NCBI GenBank assembly: GCA_022702545.1
Contig: JAHRBC010000003.1
Location: 558,001 to 622,000 of the forward strand
Length of the DNA: 64,000 nt
Source of the DNA: Phycomyces nitens
Taxonomy: Eukaryota; Mucoromycota; Mucoromycetes; Mucorales; Phycomycetaceae
Direction: 5' to 3'
Within the stretch, counting starts at the first letter, position 1; each line of letters opens with the position of its first letter. The translations under genes and the position numbers were made by a program. The notes beneath the pieces were generated by a model that saw only the letters and a program-made list of their open reading frames with translations, was not told the origin of the DNA and did not search any database. Below, in pieces: positions 1 to 11,726 of this stretch.

Positions 1-996
1 CTTTTCTAACCCATCAATGCAGTCTGCGCGAGATTGACATTGAATTGATGCGTCGTTTGAGTCCGCGTGTCAATGTAATCCCAGTCGTTGGTCGTGCAGA
101 CTCACTGACACCTCAGGAACTCAAGGACTTTAAGAGAAGAGTATGTACGGTGTCTTGTAGGCAAATCCAATTAATGCCCTCTTTAGATCATGGAGGACAT
201 TGAGCACTATAGCATTCCGATCTACAACTTTCCCTATGACGTCGAAGAAGATGATGAAGACACTGTCGAAGAAAACAGTGAACTAAGAGTAAGACCATTG
301 GTTCCTGAACGAGGACTGACTTTTCTTTTTTTTAGGCCCTTTTGCCGTTTGCCATTATTGGAAGTGACGAAGAGATCAATGTCAATGGCCGCATTGTCCG
401 AGGACGCCAGTATCCATGGGGTGCTGTAGAAGGTATACAGATAAGATGTCCAATTGATCTCTAAATGCTTTAATCGATAGTCGACAACCCCAAGCATTCT
501 GATTTTGGTAGATTGAGATCAGCTTTGTTGAGGTAAAAAATCTATATATATATATTCCAATATATACCTGCTAAATGTTTATTCTTAATTAGCTCACACC
601 TCCAGGATCTCAAGGAAATTACACACGACTTTTTGTACGAAAACTATCGTACCGAGAAACTCAGCCGTACAGTGAGCGGTGGTGACCAAGAGTGAGTAGA
701 TTAGAGCCAGATGATAAACCTGTCCGGCTAAACGATGTGTAGGGATGCTTCACTGAATGCCGAGGATATGGCCAGTCAGAGCGTACGGCTGAAGGAGGAG
801 CAACTGAAGAAGGAAGAGGAAAAGGTAAGCGACTAATTTTTAGTATGACACAACATGGTAACCACACCCTTAGCTCCGTGAGATCGAACTAAAGGTCCAG
901 CGTGAAATCCAGGAAAAGAGAGCGGAACTTTCGAGCAAGGAAGAGGCCCTTCGTAGCTTGGAAGCTAGACTGGCACAGGCTCAATTGGCAGACTAA
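1..996 (+). CDS. CDC11: Septin Cdc11 (3' part, 5' end outside the window)
   Basis: GTP-binding septin of the hetero-oligomeric filaments that scaffold septation sites, hyphal necks and branch points. The visible part begins inside the GTPase domain ([20 protein letters not shown], then the G4-type VVGRADSLT) and continues through the septin unique element ([34 protein letters not shown]). It ends in a Lys/Glu-rich coiled coil of about 60 residues and stops at 994-996. Exons read as <1-140, 187-288, 336-432, 481-532, 593-691, 743-824 and 874-996; all introns are GT-AG and 46-60 nt. The EED-rich loop after YNFPYDV and the ENYRTEKLS motif fit the Cdc11 group better than Cdc3, Cdc10 or Cdc12. The group assignment is from family knowledge; the septin call itself is near certain. 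Confidence 0.93.
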
Positions 997-1578
997 AGAC
1001 TATATAATCAGTCAGGCTTTGAAGCGACCGTTTCTCCTGACACCCTCCCCCTCATTACCATACACTCCACTCTCTACTCTACTTCATGCTTTTGGCGTTT
1101 GAACTAGCAGCCTTTTTCTCTTATTTAAATATCATTTTATATTCTACACAAGTGACCATATGAAAATAGAAAGTATTTCTGGCTCTTTTTTACGCGGTGA
1201 TCTAACAATCTTGTTACACGTCGGGTGCCCTACTGCTTCTACAGTAGGATGTGCGGCTAAACGTTGGAGGCCATAGCATCGGACAAATAAGGAGGTCACA
1301 CTCCTTGATAGCATTGAGGCACTACCGGGTCTTCTTCTAAGCGTACCCCGCCAAACACTCTTGTTTGTCCTACAATTGAACCAAATTGTGTAAATCCCCA
1401 CATTATCAACAGGGAAATCAATTGAACACCAGATTTCATAAGCACTTTTTGAAACCAATCAGTCTCCATAGTTTCCTCCCCCACACATATGGCTGGCATT
1501 CAATGTAATGTCCAGCCACCAATGGTCTATAAAAGGATTGCCATGGTTTCCTAGTCTTCTTCTTCTTCATTTACATCC
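997..1578 (+). promoter_or_regulatory. Intergenic region with CCAAT and TATA boxes before the carnitine acyltransferase gene
   Basis: This gap holds the septin 3' UTR and the promoter of the next gene. A CCAAT box lies at 1519-1523 and a TATAAAA box at 1528-1534, 45-51 nt before the ATG at 1579. A CT-rich stretch (1555-1573) sits between TATA and ATG, the usual look of a fungal start region. The rest shows no gene; open frames here are short and antisense. Confidence 0.5.
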
Positions 1579-3954
1579 ATGACTAACATAAAGCCCCACA
1601 AGAACGCACTTAACTTTGAACCTAGTGGAGGAGAGACCTTTAAATACCAGGAACAGCTGCCCAAGTTGCCCATTCCTGAGCTCAAAGATACCCTTACCCG
1701 CTACCTGACCAGTATCCAGCCCCTCCAGTCTGTCGAGGAACACGAGAGAAGCAAGGCTGCGGTCCAAGACTTTCTCGAGAACGATGGTCCAGGACTTCAG
1801 AGCAAGCTACTTACCTATGCCACAGACAAGTCGTCTTACATTGAAGAGTTCTGGTATGACTCTTACCTCCAGCACTCTGACCCAGTAGTCCTGAACCTGA
1901 ACCCGTTCTTTGTGTTGGAAGATGACCCAACCCCTCTGAGAAACGATCAGGTCATCCGTGCCTCTTCGCTCATCTACTCCACCCTCAAGTTTATCGATGC
2001 CCTCCATGACAAGACACTGGAGCCAGACGTCTTCCGTGGCACCCCCCTCTGCATGTCTCAATTCAGCCGGTTGTTTGGAACGGCTCGAGTGCCCACCAGC
2101 AACGGGTGCTACATGGCCCCAGGAAACGAGTCGAGACATATTGTCGTCATGGCCCACTCGCAGTCCTACCACTTTGAGGTGTTTGATGAGTTTGGTGAGA
2201 CCGCACTGACCGAGAAAGAGATTGCTGCCAACCTCAGGGCAATTCTCAGAGATGCTGCCCGGATTCCAGTGAGCGACATTGCCAAGACTGCCATTGGTGT
2301 CCTGACAACCGAGAAGCGTCCCAACTGGGCCCGTCTTAGAGCCGAACTAAAGTCAGACCCCACCAATCGCCAGTCATTAAAGGTGATTGACTCTGCACTG
2401 TTTATTGTGTGCTTGGATCATGTTGAGCCCACAACAATTGAGGACTTGAGTTCAAATATGTTGTGTGGCACATATCGCCTTGATCAAGGGCTTCAGGTTG
2501 GCACATGCACCAACCGTTGGTACGACAAACTTCAGGTAAGCAATTCACATATTATGTGTACCCAACTGACGAATATTTATAGATCATTGTCTGCAAGAAC
2601 GGTAGTGCGGGTATTAATTTCGAGCACACTGGTAAGTTGAATGGGCTCGGTTTGTGCGACAATTACTAATGTGGGGTATAAGGTGTCGATGGTCATACTG
2701 TTCTGCGCTACGTATCCGATATCTATACAGACACCATTCTTCGTTTTGCAAAGACAATCAACAGCCAGACAAAGTCTATCTTCCATTCCCACAAGCAAAA
2801 GGGGTCTTCTTCCACCCGCGCCAGACAAGACAGCTTTGGTACCGGTCTCTCTTTTGACATAAACCCTCGCAGAATCGAATGGAACATGACCGAGCCAATC
2901 ACTCTGGGCGTCAGGTTTGCCGAGACTAGGCTCAGTGACCTTATCTTGCAAAATGAAGTGTGTGTCCTGGAATTCAACAACTATGGAAAGTACTTTATTA
3001 CTGATATGAAGATGAGCCCAGATGCATTTGTGCAGGTAAGGTTATTTGTAATCATCACACATTTTTTTTAAACCATATCATCATAGATGGCGTTTCAAGC
3101 TGCCTACTATGGCTTATACGGAAAATCCGAATGCACATATGAGCCAGGTACGATTGCCTAATGATTTTTTCTTTTCTTTTTTGCATATCCTAACATGTCT
3201 TTTATAGCCATGACAAAGACCTTTTTACACGGCAGGACAGAGGCCATCAGAAGTGTCACCAATGCCTCGGTCAATTTCGTCGAGACCTATTTCTCAAAGG
3301 CATCTGATCATGACAAACTAGAGAGCCTTCGAAAGGCACTCAAGGGTCACACCAATCTCACACGCCAATGTGCCCAAGGCCTAGGACAGGACCGCCACCT
3401 GTATGCCCTCGAGTGCCTCTGGAACCGTATGAACAAGGACGCCAAGAAGCCCTTGCTCTTTACTGATAATGGCTGGAAGGTCCTGGGTCACACAATGATC
3501 AGTACTTCCAACTGTGGAAACCCAGCCCTACGCCTTTTTGGCTTTGGTCCCACAGTATCGGATGGCTTTGGCATTGGTTATATCATCAAAGAAGATGGTA
3601 TCTCCGTAAGTAGCACATCAAATTGTCTCTGAGTCGTGGGAAATAACACTTTAATAGTTTGCTGCGTCTTCCAAGCATCGACAGACTGACCGTCTCTTAA
3701 AGACACTCGAGAAGTATCTATTGGATATCCAGGTTATGTTGCAAAAGGAGAAATACCCTGGAGGAATTTCCCAGCGACAGCGCATTCTTGCCATGGAGGA
3801 TGCGGATGAACTCAACAATGGTTACAGCTACTTTGATAACGGAGAAAACTTTGGCTCGGACAAAGAGTCTTCGTCTGGTTCCATCGAAGGCTACCTTTCC
3901 CGTTCCCCTACACGCAAGGTCGGAAAGCGTCTCATGTTGCGCGAGACTGACTAG
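1579..3954 (+). CDS. Carnitine O-acetyltransferase, YAT1/YAT2-like
   Basis: Choline/carnitine acyltransferase family enzyme that moves acetyl groups between CoA and carnitine, so acetyl units from fatty acids, acetate or ethanol can reach mitochondria. Exons are 1579-2535, 2583-2631, 2683-3035, 3087-3147, 3208-3605 and 3658-3954, giving 704 residues. The N-terminal family signature is seen (LPKLPIPELKDTLTRYL; DPVVLNLNPFF; RLFGTARVP). The catalytic histidine is in NFEHTGVDGHTVLR, the C-terminal substrate motif is STSNCGNPALRLFGFGP, and GFGIGYII follows. There is no obvious mitochondrial presequence and no C-terminal peroxisomal tripeptide (ends RETD), which fits the cytosolic Yat group rather than Cat2. 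A Ser-rich acidic tail of about 70 residues extends beyond the fold. The start was chosen because the ATG at 1579 follows TATA and CT-rich elements and begins the homologous region. Confidence 0.92.
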
Positions 3955-4808
3955 GTTAAAGAGATTCCTATTGCTAAATATAAGCAGAGCTGGCTCTAGT
4001 TTTTTTTAAAAAAAGCAATAAAACAATTCCTTTGCCACACCTTGAGATGAATATCAGGCTATAATTCTTAGATAATCAAAAATTGTGGGGAAAATTGATT
4101 CTGGCTGGAAATCTATTAACCCAATCTTTCATGGGTTTCGATCAAAGAGGTACAAAAGGGAGTGCAAGATGTGGGTACCATTCAGATGGTTCTCAGACAA
4201 GAATTCCTTATTTTGGCCAATCAGCAAAAATGATAAAATTCTTTCCTTTTTTGGGTTCAGAGCAGCACAGATGTAGCCAATGGGATTTAATCTCGCCTTT
4301 TGAAACAAAATATATGGTAACATTGGATTCTCAAGCAACCAAGAAATGCTTACATAATATTTCTCTCTGCCAAAAGCGACCAACCCGAGGGAAAAAAAAC
4401 CGGTCAAGATATCAAATGGAGTCCATAGACACAGAGATTTTAAAGATTTTCTCAAAAGTAGATTTGCTTGATACGTGGCCAAATCGCATTTAAATTCTTA
4501 AGTACGAATAACCAAGCCAAAAGGACCCTTTATAAAACTTGTCTTGCTTTCTTTTTTAAAAAAAAACAAAAGAGAGACTGCAACCTTTGTGAAATAGATA
4601 ACCTAATGTACCAGTGAATTGCATGTTCTTTGGTCTCCCAATTAACCTTTCTTTCTTTTCTTTTCCAATTAAATTATCTGATATAATCATCATCCTAAAA
4701 CAGAAACATATTATCACAATTTTGATCCAGGAGTGATGCACCGTGAAAAAAAATAAATGAAAAAACCATACGACTCATTACTTTGCAGGACCATAGTAGC
4801 AATAATAA
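3955..4808. other. Intergenic, AT-rich
   Basis: No supported gene. A 136-codon open frame (4083-4493) has an equally long antisense frame (4129-4482); neither shows a recognisable motif. An exact TTATCTGAT (reverse complement ATCAGATAA, a GATA-repressor-type site) is at 4674-4682, 127 nt before the next ATG. Confidence 0.4.
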
Positions 4809-7800
4809 ATGACAAAGGCAAAGGATGCCCAACCAGCAAGAAAAGGTCCCTGGAGAAGCATCAGTCTGAAGCTTAAATCCAGTCGACCAACATCCATCTC
4901 ATCACTCCCATCACTTGACTCGAGAAGATCATCTTCCTCTGTCGAGTCCGTCAAGCAAAACAGCACCACAGTATCCTTGGAACCCGTACGGGAACATATT
5001 GTCGATACTCCAGAGTCAATCGAGGCATCCCAAAAAAGTAGCCAGACTTCACTCGAGACAACCAATACCGAAAAGTCTTCTACCTCTGCGAGTCACACCG
5101 TTCAGGACCCTAATGACCACAATCCCGCCAAAGACCCACAAAGCCCAGTGCATCCAACTGACAGTAAGCCTCGGTCTACTGAACAGGTCAGAAAGGCCCG
5201 GGCCAGTATGTCTGCCATTCTGAGCTCACTTCGGGATGCAGGCCAGGCTCTTGGTGATGAAGAGCTTTTGAGTGACGAAGAAACTCGGCGGAATGAAGAA
5301 GTCCAGAGAAGGCCTGTAGAGCCCACGCTGTTTTTTAAAGAATCTCCAGATATGAATGAGGCTTTGGAAAGCACCGAAAAAGATACGTTCAAATTTTCTG
5401 AAATGGTATTTCCTTTGTCTTCTGCAAGCAAACATCATTCGGCTCGGAGAACACAAACCCTGAGGTCAATGTCCTTGTCGTTTGGAATAACCAAGAATGT
5501 GTGGGAGCTGACGTCGCCAGAAGTCTCTCCAGCAATATCGCCTCTGGACCTAAAAGAAAATCCTGTAAAGAATTCCAAAGAGCCAATACCAATTCAAACC
5601 GACGAATTACCAAAGCCAACCACGCCGCCTGTGATCCATGCCACAGTTGAATCCCCATTGACCAAGAATCCATTTGAAAGCCAAGCTCCTGAAGCAATTG
5701 ACAAAACCAAGACTCTGTCAAAGGACAATGTGTCTGTCGAGATACCTGTAGTAGGTGGGCAATCGATAATCGAATGCCATGATTTGTTGGAAAAAGATAT
5801 ATCAAGCGAGAGTCCTAGGGACATTGAACCAGAAGCCAAGAATGTGTGTTTGGTAGATGAGCAAAAACAAAGTATCCGATCTGAATCTATTGGTATCAAT
5901 GATGGACCTATATTGAATACTCTACATGACAGTTCCACCCCACCTCAAGCGGTATTTGAGAGCGAAACCCTTCAAAGCAGCCTTAATAATTCACCATCAT
6001 TCCCCATTAATCCTACAACACCAATTACTCCAATTGCTACAGCTACTGAAGAGACAGCTGAAGGGATATCTGAAGAGACAGCTAAAGAGACAACTGAAGC
6101 TACTATTGAAACTACAGCTGTAATCACCACTGAAGGTACAATTGAGGCTACCGTTGAAACTACCGTTGAAACTACCACGAAAGATACACCTGAAGTCACC
6201 ATTGAAGCTCCAACTAAAGCCGCCATTGAAACTACCATTGAGGATACTACTTTAACTACTTTAACTACAGCTACTATTACTCAAGTAGCAGCAGAGGATA
6301 TACCTCTCCAGATACCTCTTGATACAAATGTCAACAAAACCTTGGAATCCAATACCCAATCGACACCAACGGCATCTCCACTCCTCAGCCAGACTACTAT
6401 AACCAACAAAAATATTCAGTTACCGGACATACAGCAATTGGCTCGACATGCCCGTCGCCCCCAGTCTCTTGCACTTGCACATTCTAATAAGAATGTGATG
6501 TGGATACAGGAAAATAACGATCCATCAGACTCTGATTCTGACTCTACTTCCAGTGACCAGTGGATGGACCCTATTGCGCTTGATATTGAAACAGACTATG
6601 CAGACATTATCCGCACGGTAGACGTAAAAAAGATTACCGAGAACCACCTTAATTCCAACGATCAGAATGAGGCTGGTAATTACAAGTGGTCTTTAGATTG
6701 GGGTGTTGGTTTATTGACTTGTGCAATTTTAGATAAATACGTAAAAGACGGCGTGAAATCCATGTTTAGAAACAAATTCACAAAAGCAAGGTCTACCTTT
6801 CAAACCAGGGCAGAAACGTAAGTTACTTGTGAGTTTATAAATAAAGAATAAAACTTATGCATGTATAGGGATCCTCTTTCTGTACTGAAATTGGGCACAA
6901 TGTCTTTTATGAAAGGTGAGTGTATCTATTGGCATCATTCCTAGTGAATCCAATCCCAGGACCATTACAAAGGGCCCTTGTCAATTCTTGTCTCTGACTT
7001 TGGGTATATTCTTTTGGCTCCAAAAAACAATAAGCCATAATGGTAAGCCAAGATACCAATAATAATAATAATAATCATAATCACCTAAAGCTAAAGCTAA
7101 CCAGGCTCTCTGTGTTTGGGGTGTATGTGTATCAGACGTTCCGGAAAGAAGACCAAGAAGCAGCCATGCACACACTTGTGATAGCCTATACAATGGCTAA
7201 TGCCCAGATATCTATCTCTGTGGAAAAGAAGCTTTTCAACGATGAATTCTCGCAGTACTTTGTTTCATATGTTGCAGAAAAAAACTCAAAGCAGCCTCAG
7301 TCCCCTGCACCAAATTCAGCTGGATTTACAGGGATAATTCCAAACGGTGTCTTGCGAGCTCATGCAATCAAAGCTGAATGCTGCTTACTGATGGCATTAT
7401 TACAAATCAGTCAAGCAACAGCACCCCATTACTTAAAGGCCGGACTTCACCTAAAGAGAGGTAAGAGTTACTGAATAAAATGACATGCTTATCATGTTCA
7501 ATAGCCCACGAGAGCTACTCGATTGTCTGGGAAGAGTATCAAAAGATGGGACAAGGACGTACCAAATACATGGACACCGAGACGATCTCTGGCACTGAGT
7601 TCGGTATTGGTACCATTAATCTCCTACTGTCTTCTTTACCGGACCGTATTACAAAGACATTTTCTGTCCCTGAATGGGATGCCAACAAGGATCTGGGATA
7701 CTCGTTGCTAAAGACATGCATTAAAGGCAAAGGATCTCGATCCCCTTTGGCCTCTCTCACGTAAATATTCCCCGTCTTCGAAACCAAGCCAATGGAAATA

Positions 7801-8913
7801 ATGCAAGATCATTCATCTGGTTTTATTGTTAGACTGTTGGCCTACCACTCTCTTATATCCTCTTTTGCCCCTCGTGTGTATGGAAAAGCACTTCTTCGGG
7901 ATTCAATTGACTGTCTGCTTGATGCCCAGAAATTGTATCCCAATTCGTGTTTCTTCTTGTTCTTTGCTGCCCAAATATCCAGGGTGGCAAACAATATACC
8001 CCTTTCTGACAAATCGTTTGGATATGCGATGGAATTCAGTCGAGACGAATGGATAGAGGTGGCGATGAGGAACCGAGTGAACCATGAGATTGGACTAAAC
8101 CATATGTTGGGATTGGAATGGGAGGCGGCTCTTTCATGCTTTAAGCCCTTGGCAGACGTAAATGGATATGATGGGTCAGCCGCAATCTACAAATATTTTA
8201 CTGGAGTCTGCCTCGAGATGCTAGGGAGACGAGGAGAAGCTATCGATGCATTTGAACAAATGAAACCTTTTGGAGACACCAATGTTGCACCTCTTGTCAG
8301 CCCACTTGAAGCTTATTGCCACAGACGTCGAGAGGCGTTTAGACGGAACAACTATAAGCACCTGGACACGTGTATTCCCGGGCTTGAGCTTCTGGCCGTC
8401 CTGCATGGCTTTGGTTCAATGCCTCAGACATCACTTGAGACTTGTGCTGGTCATGTCAAAAGAACACTCAATGTACTGTCGGAAAAGGAACGAATCGAGC
8501 AATCGCTTGTCCTGCAAGGTTTTGGATCTAACCCACCACCAAACTACCGTGTTGAGCGCGCAGCCCTGTTGTTGATCATGGCTACAGTTCTTAATGCATT
8601 GGGTAATCACAAGGAAAGCATGGCTCATCTCGATTGGGTCCTGGAGAACAAGGATTATGCCAAGCCAGAAGGGTGGATTGTCCCACTGGCCTACTGGGGT
8701 AAGAATTCCTATCGACCATCAAGATTACTATGATTTATGAACATATAATTTTTGTATTTAGAGGCAGGTGTTGTGAGCTGGGGGCTCGGTGATCGCACCA
8801 AAAGTCGAGCATCATGGCAATCGGCATTGAGCTGCACAGACTATGATTTTGAATATGCAACGGCTGTGTTGCTTGGACTTGCATTGGATAAACACAATGA
8901 TGTTTTCCAATAG
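4809..8913 (+). CDS. IML2: IML2/TTC39-family TPR protein with long disordered N-terminus
   Basis: The family (Iml2 in yeast, TTC39 in animals) is an outer-membrane/lipid-droplet-linked TPR protein implicated in inclusion-body clearance. Exons are 4809-6817, 6869-6915, 7035-7042, 7136-7460, 7505-7760, 7833-8698 and 8762-8913. They sum to 3663 nt, 1,220 residues, in frame. The first ~600 residues are low complexity (Ser/Thr/Pro), including a Thr-Glu-rich block with repeats like ETTVETT at 6040-6270. The conserved part starts at WSLDWGVGLLTCAIL and continues with LGTMSFMKAIMTFRKED, LRAHAIKAECCLLMALLQ, LLLSSLPDRI, LLAYHSLISS and a TPR-rich tail ending LGLALDKHNDVFQ. The exon 3 assignment (8 nt, codes the end of FMKAIM) and the 72-nt intron 7761-7832 are set by frame and family match. 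Usual family size is 550-750 residues, so the N-terminal extension is unusual. Confidence 0.82.
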
Positions 8914-9180
8914 TCTAATCTTTCTGCAGTATTGCTTATTGGACTACAGTGCGGTATCAACCTATATTTTATTCTTATTTGTATTGTAATATTGTAATAT
9001 TGTGACGATAAAATGCGTTGAATAATAGCCAACATGCTACAAAGAAGATAAAAGGCTGATCTTTTATGGAGAGGAATAAGGAGAATAGGATTTATATTGT
9101 TCCTACATAATTACAACCGTCGGAACCTACCATGCGAAATACTGATTCGCCTAGTAGTTATTTAATTTTACACGGCATAA

Positions 9181-9588
9181 GAGAATAAAAGGATTGCCTC
9201 AGCAACGCATACAACTCCTTGCTCTCAAATATTGAATATTAGTGAAGGAACATCAAAGATTAAGAATACGGCGCTTTTGATCTGCACACCAAAGAGCCTA
9301 AATCAAGCAGATATCCGTCAAGAAGAAAACATTGACAATTGTATCTGGTAGACTTCCGAATGCATACTAGAGACTCCTACATTGCTATTTATCTTGCCGA
9401 CCCCTTTTGCAATTCTATTTTATGCCATTAAACGCACCATCAAACGGTGGACCAAGGTGGCAAGGCGCGAAAGAAATGAAATGATATCAAGCAATCTAAA
9501 CACCTTTGACAGAGACCATCTTTTTTGCCACAAGAAGCCTGTCGATCGAGCAAGTGATCAAGGGATGTACTATGTAGATGGTGTGTAA
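9181..9588 (+). pseudogene. Possible pseudogene or undescribed gene, unrecognised family
   Basis: One reading frame stays open for 136 codons except for a single TAG at 9349-9351. Its product looks protein-like on both sides of the stop: ALLICTPKSLNQADIRQEE before it; then a hydrophobic helix (LLFILPTPFAILFYAI) followed at once by a basic, single-pass-membrane-like stretch (KRTIKRWTKVARRER) and a C-terminal HKKPVDRASDQGMYYVDGV. The TAG could also be the end of a 3' splice site (TCTGGTAG, exon from 9352), but no convincing upstream exon with a donor was found. I do not recognise the family. It may be a degenerate gene, or a real gene whose 5' part I have not resolved. Confidence 0.3.
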
Positions 9589-9614
9589 GATGAAGAGGGG
9601 TTTTTATGATTATA

Positions 9615-9672
9615 ATGACATATATACATATATATATATACATATATATATATACATATATACATACATTTA
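9615..9672. repeat. AT/ACAT microsatellite
   Basis: Alternating (TA)n and ACATATA units over about 58 nt, just after the relic's stop. No coding potential. Confidence 0.75.
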
Positions 9673-9950
9673 GTGACGACCCGTATAAAGTGGCATGTAA
9701 ATCCATCAAAGACTAGTGGAATGATTAAAAAAATCAATAGAGAAAAAAAAAGGAACGACTGTCTAGAACTTTATTAATGAGAGTTATTAAGGAGGGTTGG
9801 ACAGAAATAAAGAAGTGGAATATTATCTACATTTCTTGCTCTGGCATGCCAATCTACAAGGCCCTCCAATGACCTGGCGACCAAAAGATGGATAATATGC
9901 AGCATGAATGGGTCCAATATATCCCTAATTATATGTTTATTCATTTTCAT

Positions 9951-9966
9951 TTTCATTTTCATTTTC
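9951..9966. repeat. (CATTTT)n hexanucleotide repeat
   Basis: Three to four copies of CATTTT between about 9950 and 9966, within the intergenic gap. Confidence 0.7.
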
Positions 9967-10137
9967 TTTGAGTGGAGAGCTTGCCGATGCAAGGCAATAG
10001 TAGCAAGATCTATAGTAAAGGCCATCAAGAGACATATTACATGTCCTGTACACCAGAAGCCCTATTTTATTTTTTTATATAAAAAGAGCCTCTTGAATCC
10101 CAAGTCTGGATAATTATCATTATTAATATTATCATCA

Positions 10138-10180
10138 TCATTATTATTATTACTATTATTATTATTATTATTATTATTAT
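10138..10180. repeat. (ATT)n trinucleotide repeat
   Basis: About 14 ATT units with one ACT interruption. Similar (ATT)n tracts recur at 12014-12035, 58410-58441 and 62070-62098. Confidence 0.8.
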
Positions 10181-10698
10181 CTTTTTATCTTTTTATCCCT
10201 TTAAACAAAAGAAGCTTTTTATAAAGACCCCTTTGGGATTCCATAAATAAACATAAATATATAGATATGATCATTAATATTACGATGTATTTGAAACAAA
10301 GAAAGCGTTTTTAATCATTATTAAACATTTTAATTTGATTTAATATTAAATAAATAATAAATAAGATAGTGTTTGAAATCTTTGGTAGCGTAGATATGTT
10401 TGCTTCCTTAATCTAAACATCCTTTAATCATATTACCTTTTTTATATAAAGAAGTATATTTCTCCAGGCTGTCATTAGTTATAAAATAAATGGACCGAGT
10501 ATATAGATAATATTGGATTGAACAGCATTCCCCGCAAAATCTTGCACGTTTGGATCACCAGGAATAGACAAGTGCAGGATAGCGAGTTTGGTATAAAGCC
10601 ATCACGAGTCTGACCTTTCATCGTATTTCTTCACCCCTTGCTTTGGATATTCTTTCTTTCGGTCAGTTTTATCTCTGCGGATTTCTTTATTCAATCGA

Positions 10699-10820
10699 CA
10701 CATATATATACATATACACATATATATATACACATATACATATATATATATCTACAATAGTGATAATTATACATGTATAAAATTGTATAAAGAAAACATC
10801 ACACACACACACACACACAT
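10699..10820. repeat. (TA)n/(CA)n microsatellites
   Basis: Mixed (TA)n and CATATA units from about 10699 to 10752, and a clean (CA)n run of about ten units at 10799-10819. They lie 230-350 nt upstream of the secreted-protein gene. Confidence 0.75.
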
Positions 10821-10913
10821 ATACATACATACATTTTGGAAATTCAAATAGGTACATCAAAGAGGACAAAATTACTATGATTATTAACCTCCTTTTGACC
10901 TCCTTATTTTCCC

Positions 10914-10920
10914 TATATAA
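10914..10920 (+). promoter_or_regulatory. TATA box of the secreted DPBB protein gene
   Basis: TATATAA, 134 nt before the ATG at 11054, followed by a CT-rich then CAACAA-rich leader that runs directly to the start codon. This is typical of a strongly expressed fungal gene with a long 5' UTR. Confidence 0.45.
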
Positions 10921-11053
10921 CTCCAATCCGCTAAGCCAATACTCACTGCATACATCTCTTTACCTCTTTTACCAATCCTTTTCTATAAAAAACAACAGCA
11001 ACAACAAAAACAACAATAGCTCTACACATTCCATTCATTATTATTACTCAATA

Positions 11054-11726
11054 ATGAAGTCAACCATGCTTATGCTGTTCTCCATTGCAGTCCTGTTGTC
11101 TGGCAGTTCAGCCTCCCGAATCAAGAGCCGAGGCGTTGCCACTCTTATGGATCTTGAGCCAAGAAATTCTACAGAGGATGGACTTGAAAGACGCGCCAAC
11201 CGAGGCACCTGGTAAAGATAGAATCCTACAAGGGATGTATATTCAATTTTTTTATTTTTAATTTAATGCTAGGTACACTGGTGCAGACCTTCGCAACGCA
11301 GCCTGCTATGATCGTAATGGCCTCTCGCCCTTCCATGCAACCAATTATGACATGATTGGAGCTATGGTATGCCAATCAAGATTATATCCGAGCCAAATAT
11401 TTAAAAAACATTTGTTGTTGAATAGGCCATGAATGACTTTGAGCAATGCTACAAGTGTATGAAAATCGTAAATAACCGAAACCCAAAACTGAGTGTGATT
11501 GTCAAGATTGTCGACAAGTGTGCTGCCTGCAAAGTTGGTAAGTCTATAAAATGCATTTGAATATGATCTGACCCCATTTACAGCAAAGGCAATTGATCTG
11601 ACACCTGCCGCCTTTAAAAAGATCTCGCCCAAGGGTAGTCTCGATATTGGCGTGCTTGACATCAGCTGGACCTCTGTTCGTTGCAGCTCATCTCGCGGAT
11701 ACCCTACCTATGGTGGTTCTCGTTGA
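11054..11726 (+). CDS. Secreted double-psi beta-barrel (RlpA/expansin-like) small protein
   Basis: Exons 11054-11211, 11273-11366, 11426-11537 and 11584-11726 give 168 residues. An N-terminal signal peptide is clear (MKSTMLMLFSIAVLLSGSSA). A short propeptide-like stretch ends in a dibasic ERRANRG site, a likely Kex2 cleavage point. The rest is a DPBB/RlpA-like domain: GTWYTGADLRNAACYDRNG, then ECYKCMKIV-type cysteines (seen as FEQCYKCMKIV), VIVKIVDKCAACK and a terminal LDIGVLDISWTSVRC. The D in VDKC and in LDIGVLDISW are the conserved barrel positions of the barwin/expansin-related group. Such proteins in fungi are cell-wall or apoplast proteins, some of them protease inhibitors; the precise role here cannot be told from sequence. 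Confidence 0.85.

Larger units (their letters stand above)
8914..11053. other. Intergenic, repeat-rich, with a possible gene relic
   Basis: A 2.1 kb AT-rich gap. Besides the relic at 9181-9588 and the tandem repeats listed separately, I see only short ORFs caused by the repeats, and the promoter of the secreted-protein gene at its right end. Confidence 0.5.

Noticed and set aside
4083..4493. 136-codon plus-strand ORF between the carnitine acyltransferase and IML2
   Set aside because: An equally long antisense frame overlaps it, the product has no motif or sensible composition, and there is no promoter-like leader.
7040..7135. ATG-initiated reading across the IML2 intron
   Set aside because: It translates an (AAT)n microsatellite as poly-Asn; frame and family match show that it is intron, except for the 8-nt microexon.
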